Shown: one piece after another, positions 31,901 through 44,342 of the stretch
Layout of the letters: every line of letters begins with the position of its first letter
How positions within the stretch are numbered: position 1 is the first letter of the stretch
DNA from: Hirsutella rhossiliensis
Lineage: Eukaryota; Ascomycota; Sordariomycetes; Hypocreales; Ophiocordycipitaceae
DNA: 64,000 bases
Direction: 5' to 3'
Assembly (NCBI RefSeq): GCF_020360975.1
Contig: NW_025408687.1
Span: forward strand, 682,001 to 746,000
Notes under the pieces: model-generated
The model's input: only the letters and a program-made list of their open reading frames with translations
Told to the model about the DNA's origin: nothing
The model's database searches: none
Position numbers and translations under genes: made by a program

Positions 31901-34900
31901 GGGTTCGCGAAATCGCCTCCAGGCTCGGAAAGGAGAACCGAAGCCGGATGCGATTTCGCAAGGATGGTGGACAAGGGATCCCACCCGTTCGTCTTGCTTT
32001 GCAGGCCGTGCACGGTCAGTCCATCCGATCATGGCCGGGTGCCAGGCCAAGGGGTGTGCTTGATAGAGGATCGCGATTCTAGGCCATGTTTTGCGAAGGA
32101 CAGCCGTGATCACGGCGGCGACAACCCTGCTTCTTTGCAGGAGACTGCCTCAACGAGCAATGGTGATTTCCTCATGCGCTTGAGCACGACAAAGTTGCAC
32201 GCCCCCAGAACAGGGCGCGGAGGCGGGACGCGCATCGTCGAGCCGAGCCGCGGCGCGGAATGAAATGAGATCACCACCGACCCCAAGGGATCGGAGAGGG
32301 GACGGCACCCGCTACGGGCTGACCGGGAAAATGAGCAACGGCATGCCGTCCGTGGCCACAAGGTGCCACGGCGCCTCTCAGAAAGAGACGAGTGGCTGTC
32401 GCAAGTGCGGCGGGGGTGGTTCAACACGAGAGGTGGCGCCAGACATTTCAAATGTTGGCAAACCTACAGTTGAGCTTTGGTCAGTGTTATTCGAACCCTG
32501 ATGTCTGTACGGAGAGACAGGTCGGGGAAATGTCGACATGTCTTCTCTCAAAGCGCCCTTTGGGAGGGGAGACGAACCACGTGGGCGGCGCTGGGCAATC
32601 CACCCTGCACGGACGCGAACCAACGGAAAGCTCCCGCTCCTTGGTTTCTCGGGGCACGTCTATACCGTGTGGGGGCGTGTAGTAAGCGTCGGGGGAAGAG
32701 TCTCGTTGGTTGCCATGTCCCCCAGCGGCCCAACCGCGCGAGTAGACAGCGCCGATGCTCGAACCTATCGCGCCGCACCAAGGTAGGCAGCTGTTCTCTT
32801 CTCCCCGGGGCAATGAGGAGGGAACAAGGCCGTCTGCTATCACAAAGTCGTGCCTGTCTGTTCGCCATTGTCCTAAAAACCATTGGAGCAGCGCCACCAG
32901 ACATCCATTGGCCGCGGGTCGTTGGTGGATGCTCGCGTGGCCGCATGTCCAGGGAGGGGAAAAGCAAGTCGTCGGACGCTCGTGGAGGAAAACTCGAGCC
33001 GGCCAGGAGGGGGAAGAGGCGGCGAGCCCTTGGTGATGTTTCTTTTGACGATTCGTTGCATACGCTTCGCCATCGAGGAGTTGCTTTTCAGACCTTTTGC
33101 TGATCTGGCCTGATTATTGATCCCCCGCAGAGAGATGAAGACGGTGAGAGTGAGTGGCAGGCGTCGGATAGCCACAAGGGTTTTCGGGACCCTGCTTCGA
33201 TCCGGGACGAGGTACTTTCTGGCCAGGTACTCGGCACAAGGCGTCCCAGCGATTTCAGCTCGCCACGTTGCGCGCTGTCATGTTGTACACAAAACCTCGC
33301 TGCTGCCCGCACCTGAGGTACCGGGTATCTCGAGCCAGCAGGCGCCGTGTTTGGATACGTGGTCGTTTCGCGCACTGTGTCGTTTCAACATGCTGACATG
33401 ATATATCATCTCCTGCTTCACGCTACCCGACAGTGCTAAACAGCCATATATAGTCTCGATCCCTACTCCGTACGCTTGTCAGGGCTCCTGGAAAAGCGTC
33501 TGTGCATGTAAACAAGATACAGTACAGTACGCTTTCTCGCGGCGCTTGGCGCGGTGACTTGTTAACGGGCGACACGACAGGCCAGCCTCCATACTACACG
33601 TTGCGCCTCAATCAAAGGTGCAGACGCTATTGATGACGATGCGTCTTGCCCGCTTCGGCAGCTTGACACACATGGCGGCCCAGACGGCTGAACGTTATCC
33701 CCAGGTACCGTCATCGAGACGCCGTCATGCTCCTTTGCCGCAGCAAGGCGCTAAGCAACACGGTGCGGATCCATCCTCAGCAGCGGAACAGGGGCTCAGC
33801 ATTCCCGCACCGCCCGACGATGCGATGCGGGGCCGTTTCGGCGAGGATATTCAAGTCTCGATGAAAAGCAAAGCTGCGTCGCGGAGCAGGGTCCCAAGAT
33901 TGCCATGTCTTGGCCTCGACAAGAGAGATGAGAGGCGACACACGTCCCTGCCCCCCTGGCTCCCTTGATCAAAGCAATCTGCTGGTCTGAAGGGAGTTTG
34001 TTTGATCGGGGAGGACTGGTTACGTGTGCGTGCCATGCAGCCTACAGTACAAGTACAGTACACACAGGTTGACAGGCTCCATGGGCATGTGGCCTCTCCA
34101 TGTCAACCTTGGGCACTGCGGAACAAGGAGACCCCGAAACAAGCTGGCTGCATGTCGTCGCGAACCCGTCGAGCACAGCCAGGAGATGAACGCAGCACAG
34201 GGCCATGCCTGCTTCTCGCGCGTGGATGGCTTTCCAATGGCGTCGCGCGGCTTGAAGCCATGGCCGCTTGGCTGGGTGTGAAAGGCATGAGGGGGACGAG
34301 GAAACTTCACGTGGCGAGCAGTCGATGGCGCATTGCTCGGGTGAGCGCAAAGGCTTTCGGGAAATGCACGGGCCGCCTGCCGTGCAGCCCCCTGGCGTAG
34401 CCAAAAGGTCCATGGCATCTGATTCATCCCTGTCCCGGCAGACGGCACGAGGGTCCCCGGCTCGCCCAGCAAGCCACTGCTAGCCCGACGCCCCATCCTG
34501 GCCCTTGTTCCCGCCCCCTCTCGTGGGGATGCGAACCGGACGTTGAACGCATGCCTCTGCAAGCATGGAGACTCTTTCCTGTGGCCGCGACACTGAGATG
34601 AGGGGAGAGGGCAGTGCGATGCACCTTCCGAGGGAGTACCACCGCCACAGCAGCTTGAAAAAGAAAAGAAACACCTCGAGGGATCCCATTGCAGCCGAGC
34701 AAGCCGCCGCCACGTGGAGGTGCTGCCCTTCGAGTTGTGGCGGAATGCCCAGCAAGAGGAGATTGCCGTATGCATGTATGTGTATGTATCAGTATGGGCG
34801 AGCTTGTTGTTTCTCAACATCATCCCGGGAAGGATCGTGGCAAGAAAGGCACACATCCAACAGCCCGCGGCCAGCTGCTGGCATGCATGCATGTGACGGC

Positions 34901-37900
34901 ATCGCGTGCCGGGGTACGGGAGGGGTGTGACGGGCTGATGCCACAAGGCTGTCATAGGCCGAGAAGAACGGCGACCATTGGTTACACTTTCTGGCCCCCC
35001 TCCCCTCTCTTGATCCTCCACACGCACACAGCTGGCGCACGCGCTCCTGTAGTGCTGCACGTTGCTGACATGAAGCTCCTGCGTGCACGGAGTCCGAAGT
35101 GGTGGGTGACGGGTACAGTACATGAATTCTCCGTACTTGACTTAGGTACTGTATCTAGGTTCCTAGGTATTACCTAGTAGCAACGCCTCCAATGACAGAG
35201 CCTACTAATATATGCCCACGGCATCGGTCGTGTCCATATTTCTAGCTTTCGAACTGCTTGTTTGCATCTGGCCTGGTCCCGAGCCCATTCACCGTGTGGA
35301 TGCCGGGAGTGGCCTCGAATGCCACACACATACACCGACGCCCATGTATGCATATACGATGTCCTGATACGCACGACTTTGCATCTTTGTTAGCGGCCGT
35401 TTTCTTCACGCCAGAGGCCGCGTCTGCCTCCTCCCGTACGACGAATGTATGCTGTCGAGGAAAAAGCAAAACACCATGCTCGGCCGAGTGCGGTCTACAG
35501 AAGTGCCTACACAGGCCCTCCCCGTGTCTTGGATAGGTCTGCACAGGATGCCCTGGCGCGTATGTACCTACATATACCTAAGTATGGATGTACTCTACTG
35601 TACGTGCGACGGAGCATTGCTGCCGCCCATCCGCCGCGAACAATCGGAGAGTGACGCGACGGGCGGCGGGGGTTGTATGTACAGTACTTCATGGTGATAG
35701 GAGGGAAGGAGGGGGCCCATGCCTTGCAGCCGTGATGGTACGTATACAACAGCACTGCAAAGTGTGCTCTCCGTATTACTTAAGGCACCTATCTAGGTAC
35801 CTATCCTCCGCATGTACTGTACTTTGCAGATACGGTGCAAGTAATCATTTATACATACTGTGCGCATGTAGAGGCATTGCCTGATGCTGCCCTGGCATCT
35901 TCCTTTTAGAGACGGGGACTCGTGGGTCGCCCCCTTCGTGAAGCCGGAGCCCCGGACCGTCTGTGGGCAATGGGTTCGGTACAGCATCAAGCGGCAAGAG
36001 AACGTGTGGTTGCAACCAGACGGCCGACCTTTATTCCACGGGGGAGGGGCCCCACAAAAGAACCTACCACAGCGCTCGGAGGCGATCAAGACTGCTCGTG
36101 GTCCCATTGCTGCGTGACTAACAACGTCGCCGCATCTCATCCGTGCATCCGCCCGCCTTAAATGCACAGTACCTGCTCGGAGGAATCAAGACTTGCGGAT
36201 CCAGGCATGTATGTACGACGGGTCTGTGACTATCCCGACACCACGACAATCGTCGTGTCTTCTGCTGCCGCTGCTGTGCATGTACTGTATATACCTACAG
36301 AACATGGGCAAGTCAACCGCCGGCCCTCCTCGCCGTGGACCGACAGACAGCGCGCCGGGCTCCCACACAGTTTAGCTCCCGACGTGCTAGCCGGGGGGTA
36401 TGGGAGAGGGAACGCCCCCGTGCCCGTGCCCGTGCACAGGCAACCTTGTGCTGTCGGTCTGTCTCGTCCGAGCGCTGCCTCCCGCCCGCGGGCCGCAAGT
36501 TGGAGAGATCAAGTCTGAGAGCGCTTTAGAGCGCTTTCGAGGTTCCTGCTAATAAGAATGTGCTACCTCCTGACAGGCGACAGACCCGCGCGTGCCGAAG
36601 GATGCCACGCCACGCACGTTTTTTTCCCTGGGCAGCCGACGCACATGCCTGTACGTGGCAGGTCCCTAATGCAGTACCCACGGCTTGTAGGAGGAAGCGT
36701 AGCATCGCCAAAGTTCCTGCGGACTGGTTGGGGGGTAGAGGGCAGGTACAGTACTCATTCATGCATGTAGAACTGCAAGTGGCTGCTGCACTCGGAAATG
36801 TTCCGAGGATTTGGTTGCCGGGCGCTTTCCTTCTCTGGGCTGGCTTGCTTTGCCGACCCATGTGTACTGCGCCCTTGGCTGCAGGGCGTCGTGCTCCGCG
36901 TGTTTCGAGGCCGAGGGTGCCTCGACACATGGCCCCCGGCGGGCGGCTGCTACCAAGTCTCCATGTGCATCGGCTTTTGGGGGTACAAGGAGGATCTGCA
37001 CCACGTCTGCCAACGGACCCAAAAACCCAATTTTCCTGGGCTGTGGATCTCCTGGCCAGCCGCAAGTCCCCAGCGCCTGCAGTACCGGTATAAACCGAAG
37101 TCCTAGCTGGCGCAGAGTCCCGAGAGCCGGTCCTTGGTGCGAAGACCTTTACCCCAAACGGCAAGGGTGGCTCTCTAGCTAGACTGGGGCACTTCATCGT
37201 CCCCATTTCATCCACGAGCCAGGGTGTACGTACCTACACAGAGGTACTTTCGTACCTACCTAGAACAAAACGAAATGACAAAAAAAAAGCAATCGTCGTC
37301 GTTGGTGGGAGGCCCCAGGCGAGGCTTGTTCCTCCTCTGACACAGGCTTCTGTTCCTTGCAACCAACCCTCTCCTCTCGCTCGCCCAGACGCCCCGCGGG
37401 GACTCGTCCTCTGTGCAATCAGTCGGAAGAAAGAAGAGGAGAAGCTCCTGACGACCGGTGCGCAGCTGGCCGGGCACAATAGACGTTGAGTCCCGATTCG
37501 CGCCTACTGCCACCTCCCTCTTGGGTGCCTTGGACTACTACCTACATTGGGTACTTGCCTTGCGTCCCGGAGTGCCCACATAATTAATAGTCGCTCTGTA
37601 TGTACATGCTCGCGTGTCTGAAAAGGCCGACATGGCGAGCACGAGCACCCACCAAGCTGCCGAGGGCCTACCGTAGCTGGACAGGCACATGTAGCCCGGC
37701 CGTTTTCATCGCCTTGTTCTTGCCAAGATACTAACGTACGGTATCTTGGACACGCCTCTTGGCAAGGCGGAGGCAGCCTGACTGACTGGCAGGACCCGCG
37801 ACGACGCATGCACAGTGCCGCACGTGGATCATTTACCCGTGGCCGTAGGTTGTGCGTGGTATTTGCAGGGGTACCGGTGGTTGCATTGGCCCGACCCTCG

Positions 37901-39178
37901 CCCTGATGGCCGCCCCCTCCCCCCAAGCTCCCAACGCGGACTGCATCATAGGTAGGTCGGTAGCTAAAGTTGTGTGTGCATTGGTGTATGCGGTCGGTAT
38001 TCATGTGTGCACGAGAATGGTGCTGCTGCGTCCTCACACGTGTGAATGCATGTACTGTACTGTACCTACCTATTACTGGGCAGATGGGATTGAGGATGGA
38101 TGTGGTACAAAGTACCTACTGCGTACAACAGCGCAGGCACAAATCCTCCCCGCAGGGCCACGTTCCCTGGCGCCCACACCCGCCCCCCGAAGTCTGTCGG
38201 TGTTAGCCCTAGCGCAAACTGGCTACGGCCGCCCAGGGGGGGTTCTCCCAGGTAGCTCCTCGGCCAGCGGTGTTGGCACTGCCTCTAGCGGGCCATACAG
38301 TGCCCCCCCATGTGCAAGGTACCACGGATGATGCCCCCTCCCTCCCCGGCCAAGGTACCTCAGAGATTGTGGATGTCGACAGGTGGGGGCTCCTGGGGTG
38401 TGGTGTCCCTGTCTGCTCAGCGTTTCTCTGCCGTGCCTCTTGAACCGATTCCCAATTCCATCCGTACTTCCTACTCTGCTCTCTCCCCTACCACGCCTTG
38501 CTCGGCGGCCTCGCCTCAACCTCAACTTTTCGCCTCTCCCTCATTCTTCTCCCCTCTCACTTTCTCACTCTCTCTCTCTCTCTCTCACTCCCCGCCCCCC
38601 CCCCCCCCAACCGCGGATCAGCAACAGGAGGGGTCGAGCCAAAATCACATCCCCCAAACAATCGCCGCCCCTGGTCATGCACCACGTTTATCGCGCCAGC
38701 TCGACCAACTCGGCCTCGCAAACTCGAGTCTTGATGGTGCGCTCGTGGGCCTCTTGACGCCTTCCTGCCGTCCGCCTTCCTACCCGCCTCCCTCTCGAGG
38801 GTGTCTGGCGCTCCTCTGTTTCTCGTCTCTCCCTATCTCTGGCTCGTCGTCGGCCTCGCGACCACCTTGCAAACGCCAATTGCCCGTCTCGCGTCTGTTT
38901 GCTCGGCATCCGCGTCTCGTGTGTGCCAACCATTTTGTGTCTCCCCTTCGTGCCAGACAACCATCGGGACGCTGCCGACAAACACTCCCTTTCGACGACA
39001 TCTCGGCGACTACGGGCGGTTTCATCTTTTCGCCTCTGTATTTTTCTTCTTCATCTTTCCTCCCCCTTCAACTCCCTCTTTCACCTTCCTCTCCCTCATT
39101 TCTCGACCTTCCTACTCGCCGTACCCAGAAAAACTCAACCCTCTGTTTTAGTCTCTTTTGTTTTACTCGACTACGGTC
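28924..39178. other. 10.3-kb gene-poor stretch
   Basis: No gene I can support lies here. Frames such as 34020-35123 and 32477-33103 have no recognisable domain or coherent splice structure. The stretch is not obviously AT-rich, so heavy RIP is unlikely. It contains TACGGAGTA at 33464-33472, many GTACAGTAC and AGGTACCTA-type motifs (33520-33532, 34042-34063, 35110-35180, 35780-35830, 36270-36290, 37225-37265, 38048-38080), a cluster of 6-bp palindromes at 29761-29826, and a long C/T-rich tract from about 38450 to 39170. The last is probably leader of the bHLH gene and contains upstream ATGs (for example near 38678). Confidence 0.55.
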
Positions 39179-40836
39179 ATGGATATGCACGCCCAGCAGC
39201 AGCGGTCTGCGCCTGCCAAGGCGGCCGGCCTGACAAACATCCTCAACCAAGACGATCAGCCGCCATCGCGCAAGGCTCCTTTGCCTCAGCTTCGCGACTC
39301 TGGCTTCTATTCGACGGCCGAGGCGCCTAGCAAGCGTACGTCGCGGGCTGCTCCCCCTCCTCCTCGAACCCGCGCCCCCATGCTTTGCTCACGCCCGACT
39401 GTACAGATACCTCGGCTGCCTCGTTCATCGTCAACGGGCTCAGCCCCACTGCTTCTGGCTACCAGTCGTCGTCTGCGGACAAGACGCCTTCGCCTGTCGC
39501 CGCCAACATGGTGCCGCAAGCCCTCGTCTCCCCCTCTGCTAGCAACATGAGTGTCGCTTCGATGGTTTCGCCCACGAGCCCTGGTGCTCTCGATCAGCGT
39601 CGATTCGATCGGCCGACGTCACTCGAGTCGCAGGGCCACGGCGGGGCCTCGTTGGGGGATAATCTCATGGCTGGGGTTTCGGCGGCGAGGCGCGAGAGCG
39701 TTGACAGCAGAATCAACCAAGGCTTCAGCGACATGCGCTTGGGCGGCTCGCCATACACGAGCAACAACCAATCCACGACGTCGATCCAGAATACTCTCCA
39801 CTCCCAACGGAACCCCCGCCCCGGGCTCGAGGCATTGTCGGTGCACAGGATTTCAAACGGCTACCAGCCGAGCGCAGACAGAAATCCGGAACCCAAGACG
39901 GTCAAGACGGCGCCAGCCATCACAGGCCCTGCCACCGGCCACATTGCCCGAGCCGCGGAGCCGACTAAGGGTCAAGCATGGGCGTTCCCCGAGGAGGAGA
40001 TTCAGAGAGTAGGGCCGCCGGGCCTGTACGATGATTCGAGGCGGAGCAGCATCACCGAGTCGATTGCTAGCAGCCAATTCACCACGGAATCACGCTTGCC
40101 GCCCGGTCAGCGCAGACTCGAGGATGGCTCGGAGCACGGTCGCCTGTCCCACATCACGACCGACTTCCCGCCCGTTCATCACCATAGCATGCAGCATAAG
40201 CAGCTCAGTGACCTCCAGGCAGAGGAAAACAACGGTGCCACCGGGTCTCAGCCTTACAGTCGGACGCCGGAGCTGAGGGTCAGCCACAAGCTGGCCGAGC
40301 GGAAGCGACGGACTGAAATGAAGGAGCTATTTGACCAATTGCGGGATCTGATGCCCCAGGAGCGCGGATCAAAAGCTTCCAAGTGGGAGATCCTGACTAA
40401 AGGTAAACATGGGAGAGGCTCGTTGATCGCGGCATCGTCCTCCGTGCTGACACTCTCGGCAGCCATTGCGGAGCACCAGCGACAGAGCGAGCATCTTCGA
40501 CTGCTGCAATCCCACTACAACACCGCACTGGCCGAGAACGAGATGCTTCGCCGCGAGCTGCACAGCCTGCGAGGGGATGGCGCACATTCGAGCAGCCATC
40601 CCCCTCAAGGGCCGGCGCCACCACCGCCGTCACAGCATCAGCAGCAACCCCATCCGCAACAGCAACAGGGCTCACAGCCTGGACCGTACACGTCCGATCC
40701 GTACGCTGGCGCAAGCCGCACAGAGCTGCCACCGCTTCGGTCCATCAGCAACAGCATACCCAACGGACCAGACTCGATGACTGGTGTCCAGTACGAGGCA
40801 CCTCGCGTCAATGGATACCGACACGAGCGATACTGA
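39179..40836 (+). CDS. bHLH transcription factor
   Basis: Three exons, 39179-39335, 39407-40402 and 40463-40836, 508 aa. The bHLH domain lies at about residues 343-400: RVSHKLAERKRRTEMKELF, DQLRDLMPQERGSKASKW, then EILTK joined across the second intron to AIAEHQRQSEHLRLL. The basic region has the H-E-R spacing for E-box recognition (H346, ERKRR). The N-terminal 340 residues are Ser/Pro/Gln-rich and disordered, with NPRPGLEALSVHRISNGY-type blocks. The C-terminus has a Pro/Gln/His-rich run. The domain resembles the DevR-like bHLH group that controls development in aspergilli; this is recognition of type, not proven orthology. The second intron is 60 nt and has no stop in frame (see findings). 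ATG 39179 is followed by a second at 39185. Confidence 0.85.
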
Positions 40837-42297
40837 GCGGCGTGACGCGAAAGCTCTTGACGATGCTCGCTTTTTCCATGTCCAACAAGCCGAGGCACGA
40901 CTGAACGACAGGCACAGAGGCCATGACTTGAATGGCACCGTCGGCAGGTGGGACCCGCAGACATGGAGTCTTGGACGCTGCCCCGTGATCATACACGAGA
41001 CATTTGCATCCGGGACGCTTCGGTTGTGTCGCCATGGTGCCATCATCATCCTCTCTCTTCATTTCGATTTTACCCTTTCGTCGACTCTATTTCTGGACCG
41101 CCAGGATGGCGGCCAATGTACAACTGTCGGCGACACGGGCCGACGCACCACACGACGGTGGTGACTCGATTTTCTTTGACTCAATTTCCTTTTCGGGCTG
41201 TGTCCCGTTCGTCACACATTCCCACGACAATGAGAGGGGCGTCTTGCTTCTTTTTGTCTAGTGTATCAGATAAAAACCTTGGTAATTTTCCGCGACCTGG
41301 GAGGAGCGAGTTGCATGGCTGGAAAGGGACCGTTGGCGGGCCCGAGTACAGGCACGGTTGGAACGGCTCGGCAGAACCAGGGACGCGACATTGGAGAGGG
41401 CACGAGAGATGGAGCCGGGCGTAGATACCCATTTGCTGAGACGGATTTGAAAAACCAAAAAGGGGAGGACCGGGGGGATGGACGCCTTGGGGATGTCGAG
41501 GGGTGTGCGATGTACGGAGTAGCTGACGGCATTGTCCTCGGTAATTGACGCCCACAGGCAAGGAGAAGAGAAAGCGTGCCGAGGACCAGGCGCCTTGCCA
41601 TGATTGAGCTCGGCCTGGGAGGAGAGTGAGCGTGTGGTGTCAAGATGGAGGCATGGCGGTGGCTGCTAGCTGCATCATGAGGAGCTCTGCTTGTGTGTAC
41701 GAGTAGATCTATGTAAGTGTGTTTTCACGGGGCATGGCACCTGGTTAAGGACTTGAATAAGCATGCCCGCGTCAAGCATGCCCAAGTTCAAGAGAGGGCA
41801 AAGGGACAGAGGCAAGACAGGGCACACGGTCAGCGTTGCTGGATGGCCCGATTCTGGTATTACAGGTCACTCGCTATCGCAGTTGCTATCATGTTGTTTG
41901 AGTGCTTGAAAGTCGCGTCGGCGCCGGCGCGGAGCAGGATGGCGGAGTTGCGGAGTTTGCGGACCCCGTTGCTTAATAAAGGCTGCTTCGGGCGGCGGAG
42001 TTTATTTCCCCATCGGACCCGAGCGCCGAGGTACCTCGCTGGATGGCTGGATGGCCAACGTCGTCAGCAACCGTCCATGGTGTAGCATTTGGCAGATTGG
42101 CAGATACCCTATCGATACACTCCCTCTTCATCATCACCTCGCGACCACAAAGTGAGCCACCTACCGACTGACGACTCCCATCTTGTGCTCCTTCCTACTC
42201 CACGGGGGTAGCGCCACTCCCACTCCCGACTGCAGCCTCCCGTGCCGTCCGGGCAAGGCCGTCTTGGCGAGACGGAGCGACAGAGACACGACCTCCA
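40837..42297. other. Intergenic, no gene seen
   Basis: This is the 3' flank of the bHLH gene and the 5' flank of the Zn2Cys6 gene. It contains TACGGAGTA at 41513-41521. No supportable frame. Confidence 0.55.
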
Positions 42298-44043
42298 ATG
42301 GACTCCCTAGGGAGCGGCTTGCTTGCAGGGCCCAGCGAAGACCGCACGGCCCCGACGCGGCAAAAGAGCTGCAATGCCTGCGTCCGGGGCAAGCGCCGCT
42401 GCGACAAGCGCACCCCCCGGTGCTCGCGGTGCGCGGCAAAGGGCCTCGACTGCGTCTACCAGAGGATGCCGCCGCACAGCCATCCGCATCCGCCGCCCGG
42501 CGAGGCTGCCGCCGCAGGCATGGCATCCGCGTCATCCGCCGGCAGCACCCCCGGCGTCGCGGCCGAGGTGCCCGAGTTCGACATGGCCTTTGACATGGTC
42601 GACCCCCTCGGCTCCGACACCAGCCCGGATAGCCTGCGGACTGACGTGAGCCTGCTCGACGCCACCACGGGGTCTCTCGACTTCTCCATTGTCGACCTGC
42701 TCGCCGCCTCGGCTTCGAGCGGCAGCGACGCCTGGAACCTACAGGGCTACTACCCGGATAATAGCAAGATGGACCTCCCGCCTCTGCCGTTTGGGCCCCC
42801 GGCGGCGACCGCAGAGGCGTCTCCCACGTCCTTCCAGCAGCAGCAACAGCAACAGCAGCAGCAGCAACAACAACAACCAGAGCAGCAGCAGCAGCGTCCC
42901 GTGCGCGACCTTTCGCTTCTCAAGGCCAACGAATCCTGCTTCGATGTCGACCCTCTCCAGGTTCACGACCCCCGCACCCGCCTCGGCTTCATCGTCGCCT
43001 TCCTCTCCTCCCTGCCCGCCACCCTGGCCAGCACCCGCGCCCTGCCCTTTATGCACCCGCGCCTGTGGGCCGGCCAGCTGCCCAAGCCCATCCTGTCGGC
43101 CTTTTCAGCGGCCACGGCCTACGGCGCCCGCTCGCCGCAAAACCGCGCCTGGACAGTCAAGCTCGTCGCCGACGCCAGCCGCGACATCCAGCGCGAGGGC
43201 GAGCGCGCCGCCTCGCCCGTCGACAAGCTTGCCCGCGTCCAGGCGCTGGTCGTTGTCAACTTGATGAGGTTCCTCGATGGCGACATCGGTCTGCGCGCCG
43301 CGGCAGAGCGCGAGGTTCCCGTCTTGCTGGCCTGGACAAAGGAGCTTGCCGGCCTCAGGGGAGAGTTCGAGGAGGAGGCCATGACGCAGAGAGGGCCGTC
43401 GAGGGACGTGCCGCCCAAGAGCTGGGAGGTAGGTTTTTGGCCGAGCGCCATCTCCCCTGATCCCACCCTTTCCGGCTGGCAGTCTGCTCGATAGTACAGG
43501 TTTCGCTGACTGCTGTTGTGTTTCAGAGCTGGATCTTTCTCGAGAGCGTGCGACGGAGCATCATGGCTTCTTACGCCTTCATGTGCATATTTTGCTTGCT
43601 GAGATCGGAAGAACGTAAGCATCCCTACTCCCCTTGCAATACTCATTCCACCGGCGGAAAGCAACGCGCAGAAACTGACACGTCGTCTGCAGCCGACTGC
43701 TCGATGTGGACCAAACCGCAAAGTTTCACAGCCTCGAAGCACCTCTGGGACGCGGCTAGCTCTGTCGAGTTCTACCGCGCGTGGGGCGAGAAGCCACAGT
43801 ACTGGATCGAGAACCTAGGCTTCAAGGACTTTTGGATGTATGGCCGACCGGCTGACTTGGACGACTTTACACGGCTCATACTGACTTCGTACGTTGCACC
43901 CCCTTTCGCAAGCACTCCCCCGAAACACTGGGCGGTCTATCTTGGGCGTGCTGGAAGGCGCTTGCTGACTGTTGTGTTGTAGGCAAGTCGGGGTAGACGC
44001 CATGGACCATTTCATGGAGGGGGATATTGCAATACCCGTTTGA
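42298..44043 (+). CDS. Zn(II)2Cys6 transcription factor with polyglutamine tract
   Basis: Four exons, 42298-43428, 43527-43614, 43693-43888 and 43983-44043, 491 aa; all three introns close the frame exactly. The zinc cluster is at residues 25-52 (CNACVRGKRRC, then C42, C45, C52). A Gln tract of about 20 residues at roughly 179-200 is encoded by CAG/CAA repeats. Downstream blocks include RDLSLLKANESCFDVDPLQ, KPILSAFSAATAYGARS, SWIFLESVRRSIMASYAF and HLWDAASSVEFYRAWGE, and the protein ends in MDHFMEGDIAIPV. These C-terminal blocks occur in a group of fungal C6 factors often found near metabolic genes. No full fungal_trans domain is evident. It converges on a medium-chain reductase gene with 299 bp between the stops, so a shared locus is possible but unproven. 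Confidence 0.88.
42833..42897 (+). repeat. CAG/CAA repeat coding for polyglutamine
   Basis: A mixed CAG/CAA tract in frame in the Zn2Cys6 gene, broken once by a Pro-Glu pair. Length variation between strains is expected. Confidence 0.9.
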
Positions 44044-44342
44044 TCGCTTGTTGACTGCTTTGGGCCCCCATGACGCAAGGCTTTCCGAAACCAAATCAAG
44101 GAGAACATCGGGACATAGAGGCCAGCTGGCTCGGGCCGCGGGTTGTACATTATCTGGAGGCACGGCACGAGGATGTACGGGTTCGGAGTTTGTACACGAA
44201 TGGTGATACGCAGACGCACGGGCTCCCCGAGGAATGGCGGGCGTTTGCAATGGAGACACACGGTTAGTCCGCCATACTGGCGGAATCTCTTCACTATTGA
44301 CTCCTCGTCCCGTCCCGGCTCATCGCTTTGCTCGAGAGGATG

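Noticed and set aside
34020..35123. 367-codon minus-strand frame
   Set aside because: Cys/His/Arg/Ser-rich translation without any domain or coherent start; overlaps other equally weak frames.
38310..39233. 307-codon plus-strand frame before the bHLH gene
   Set aside because: Ser/Pro-rich translation of a C/T-rich leader; runs into the true first exon out of frame.
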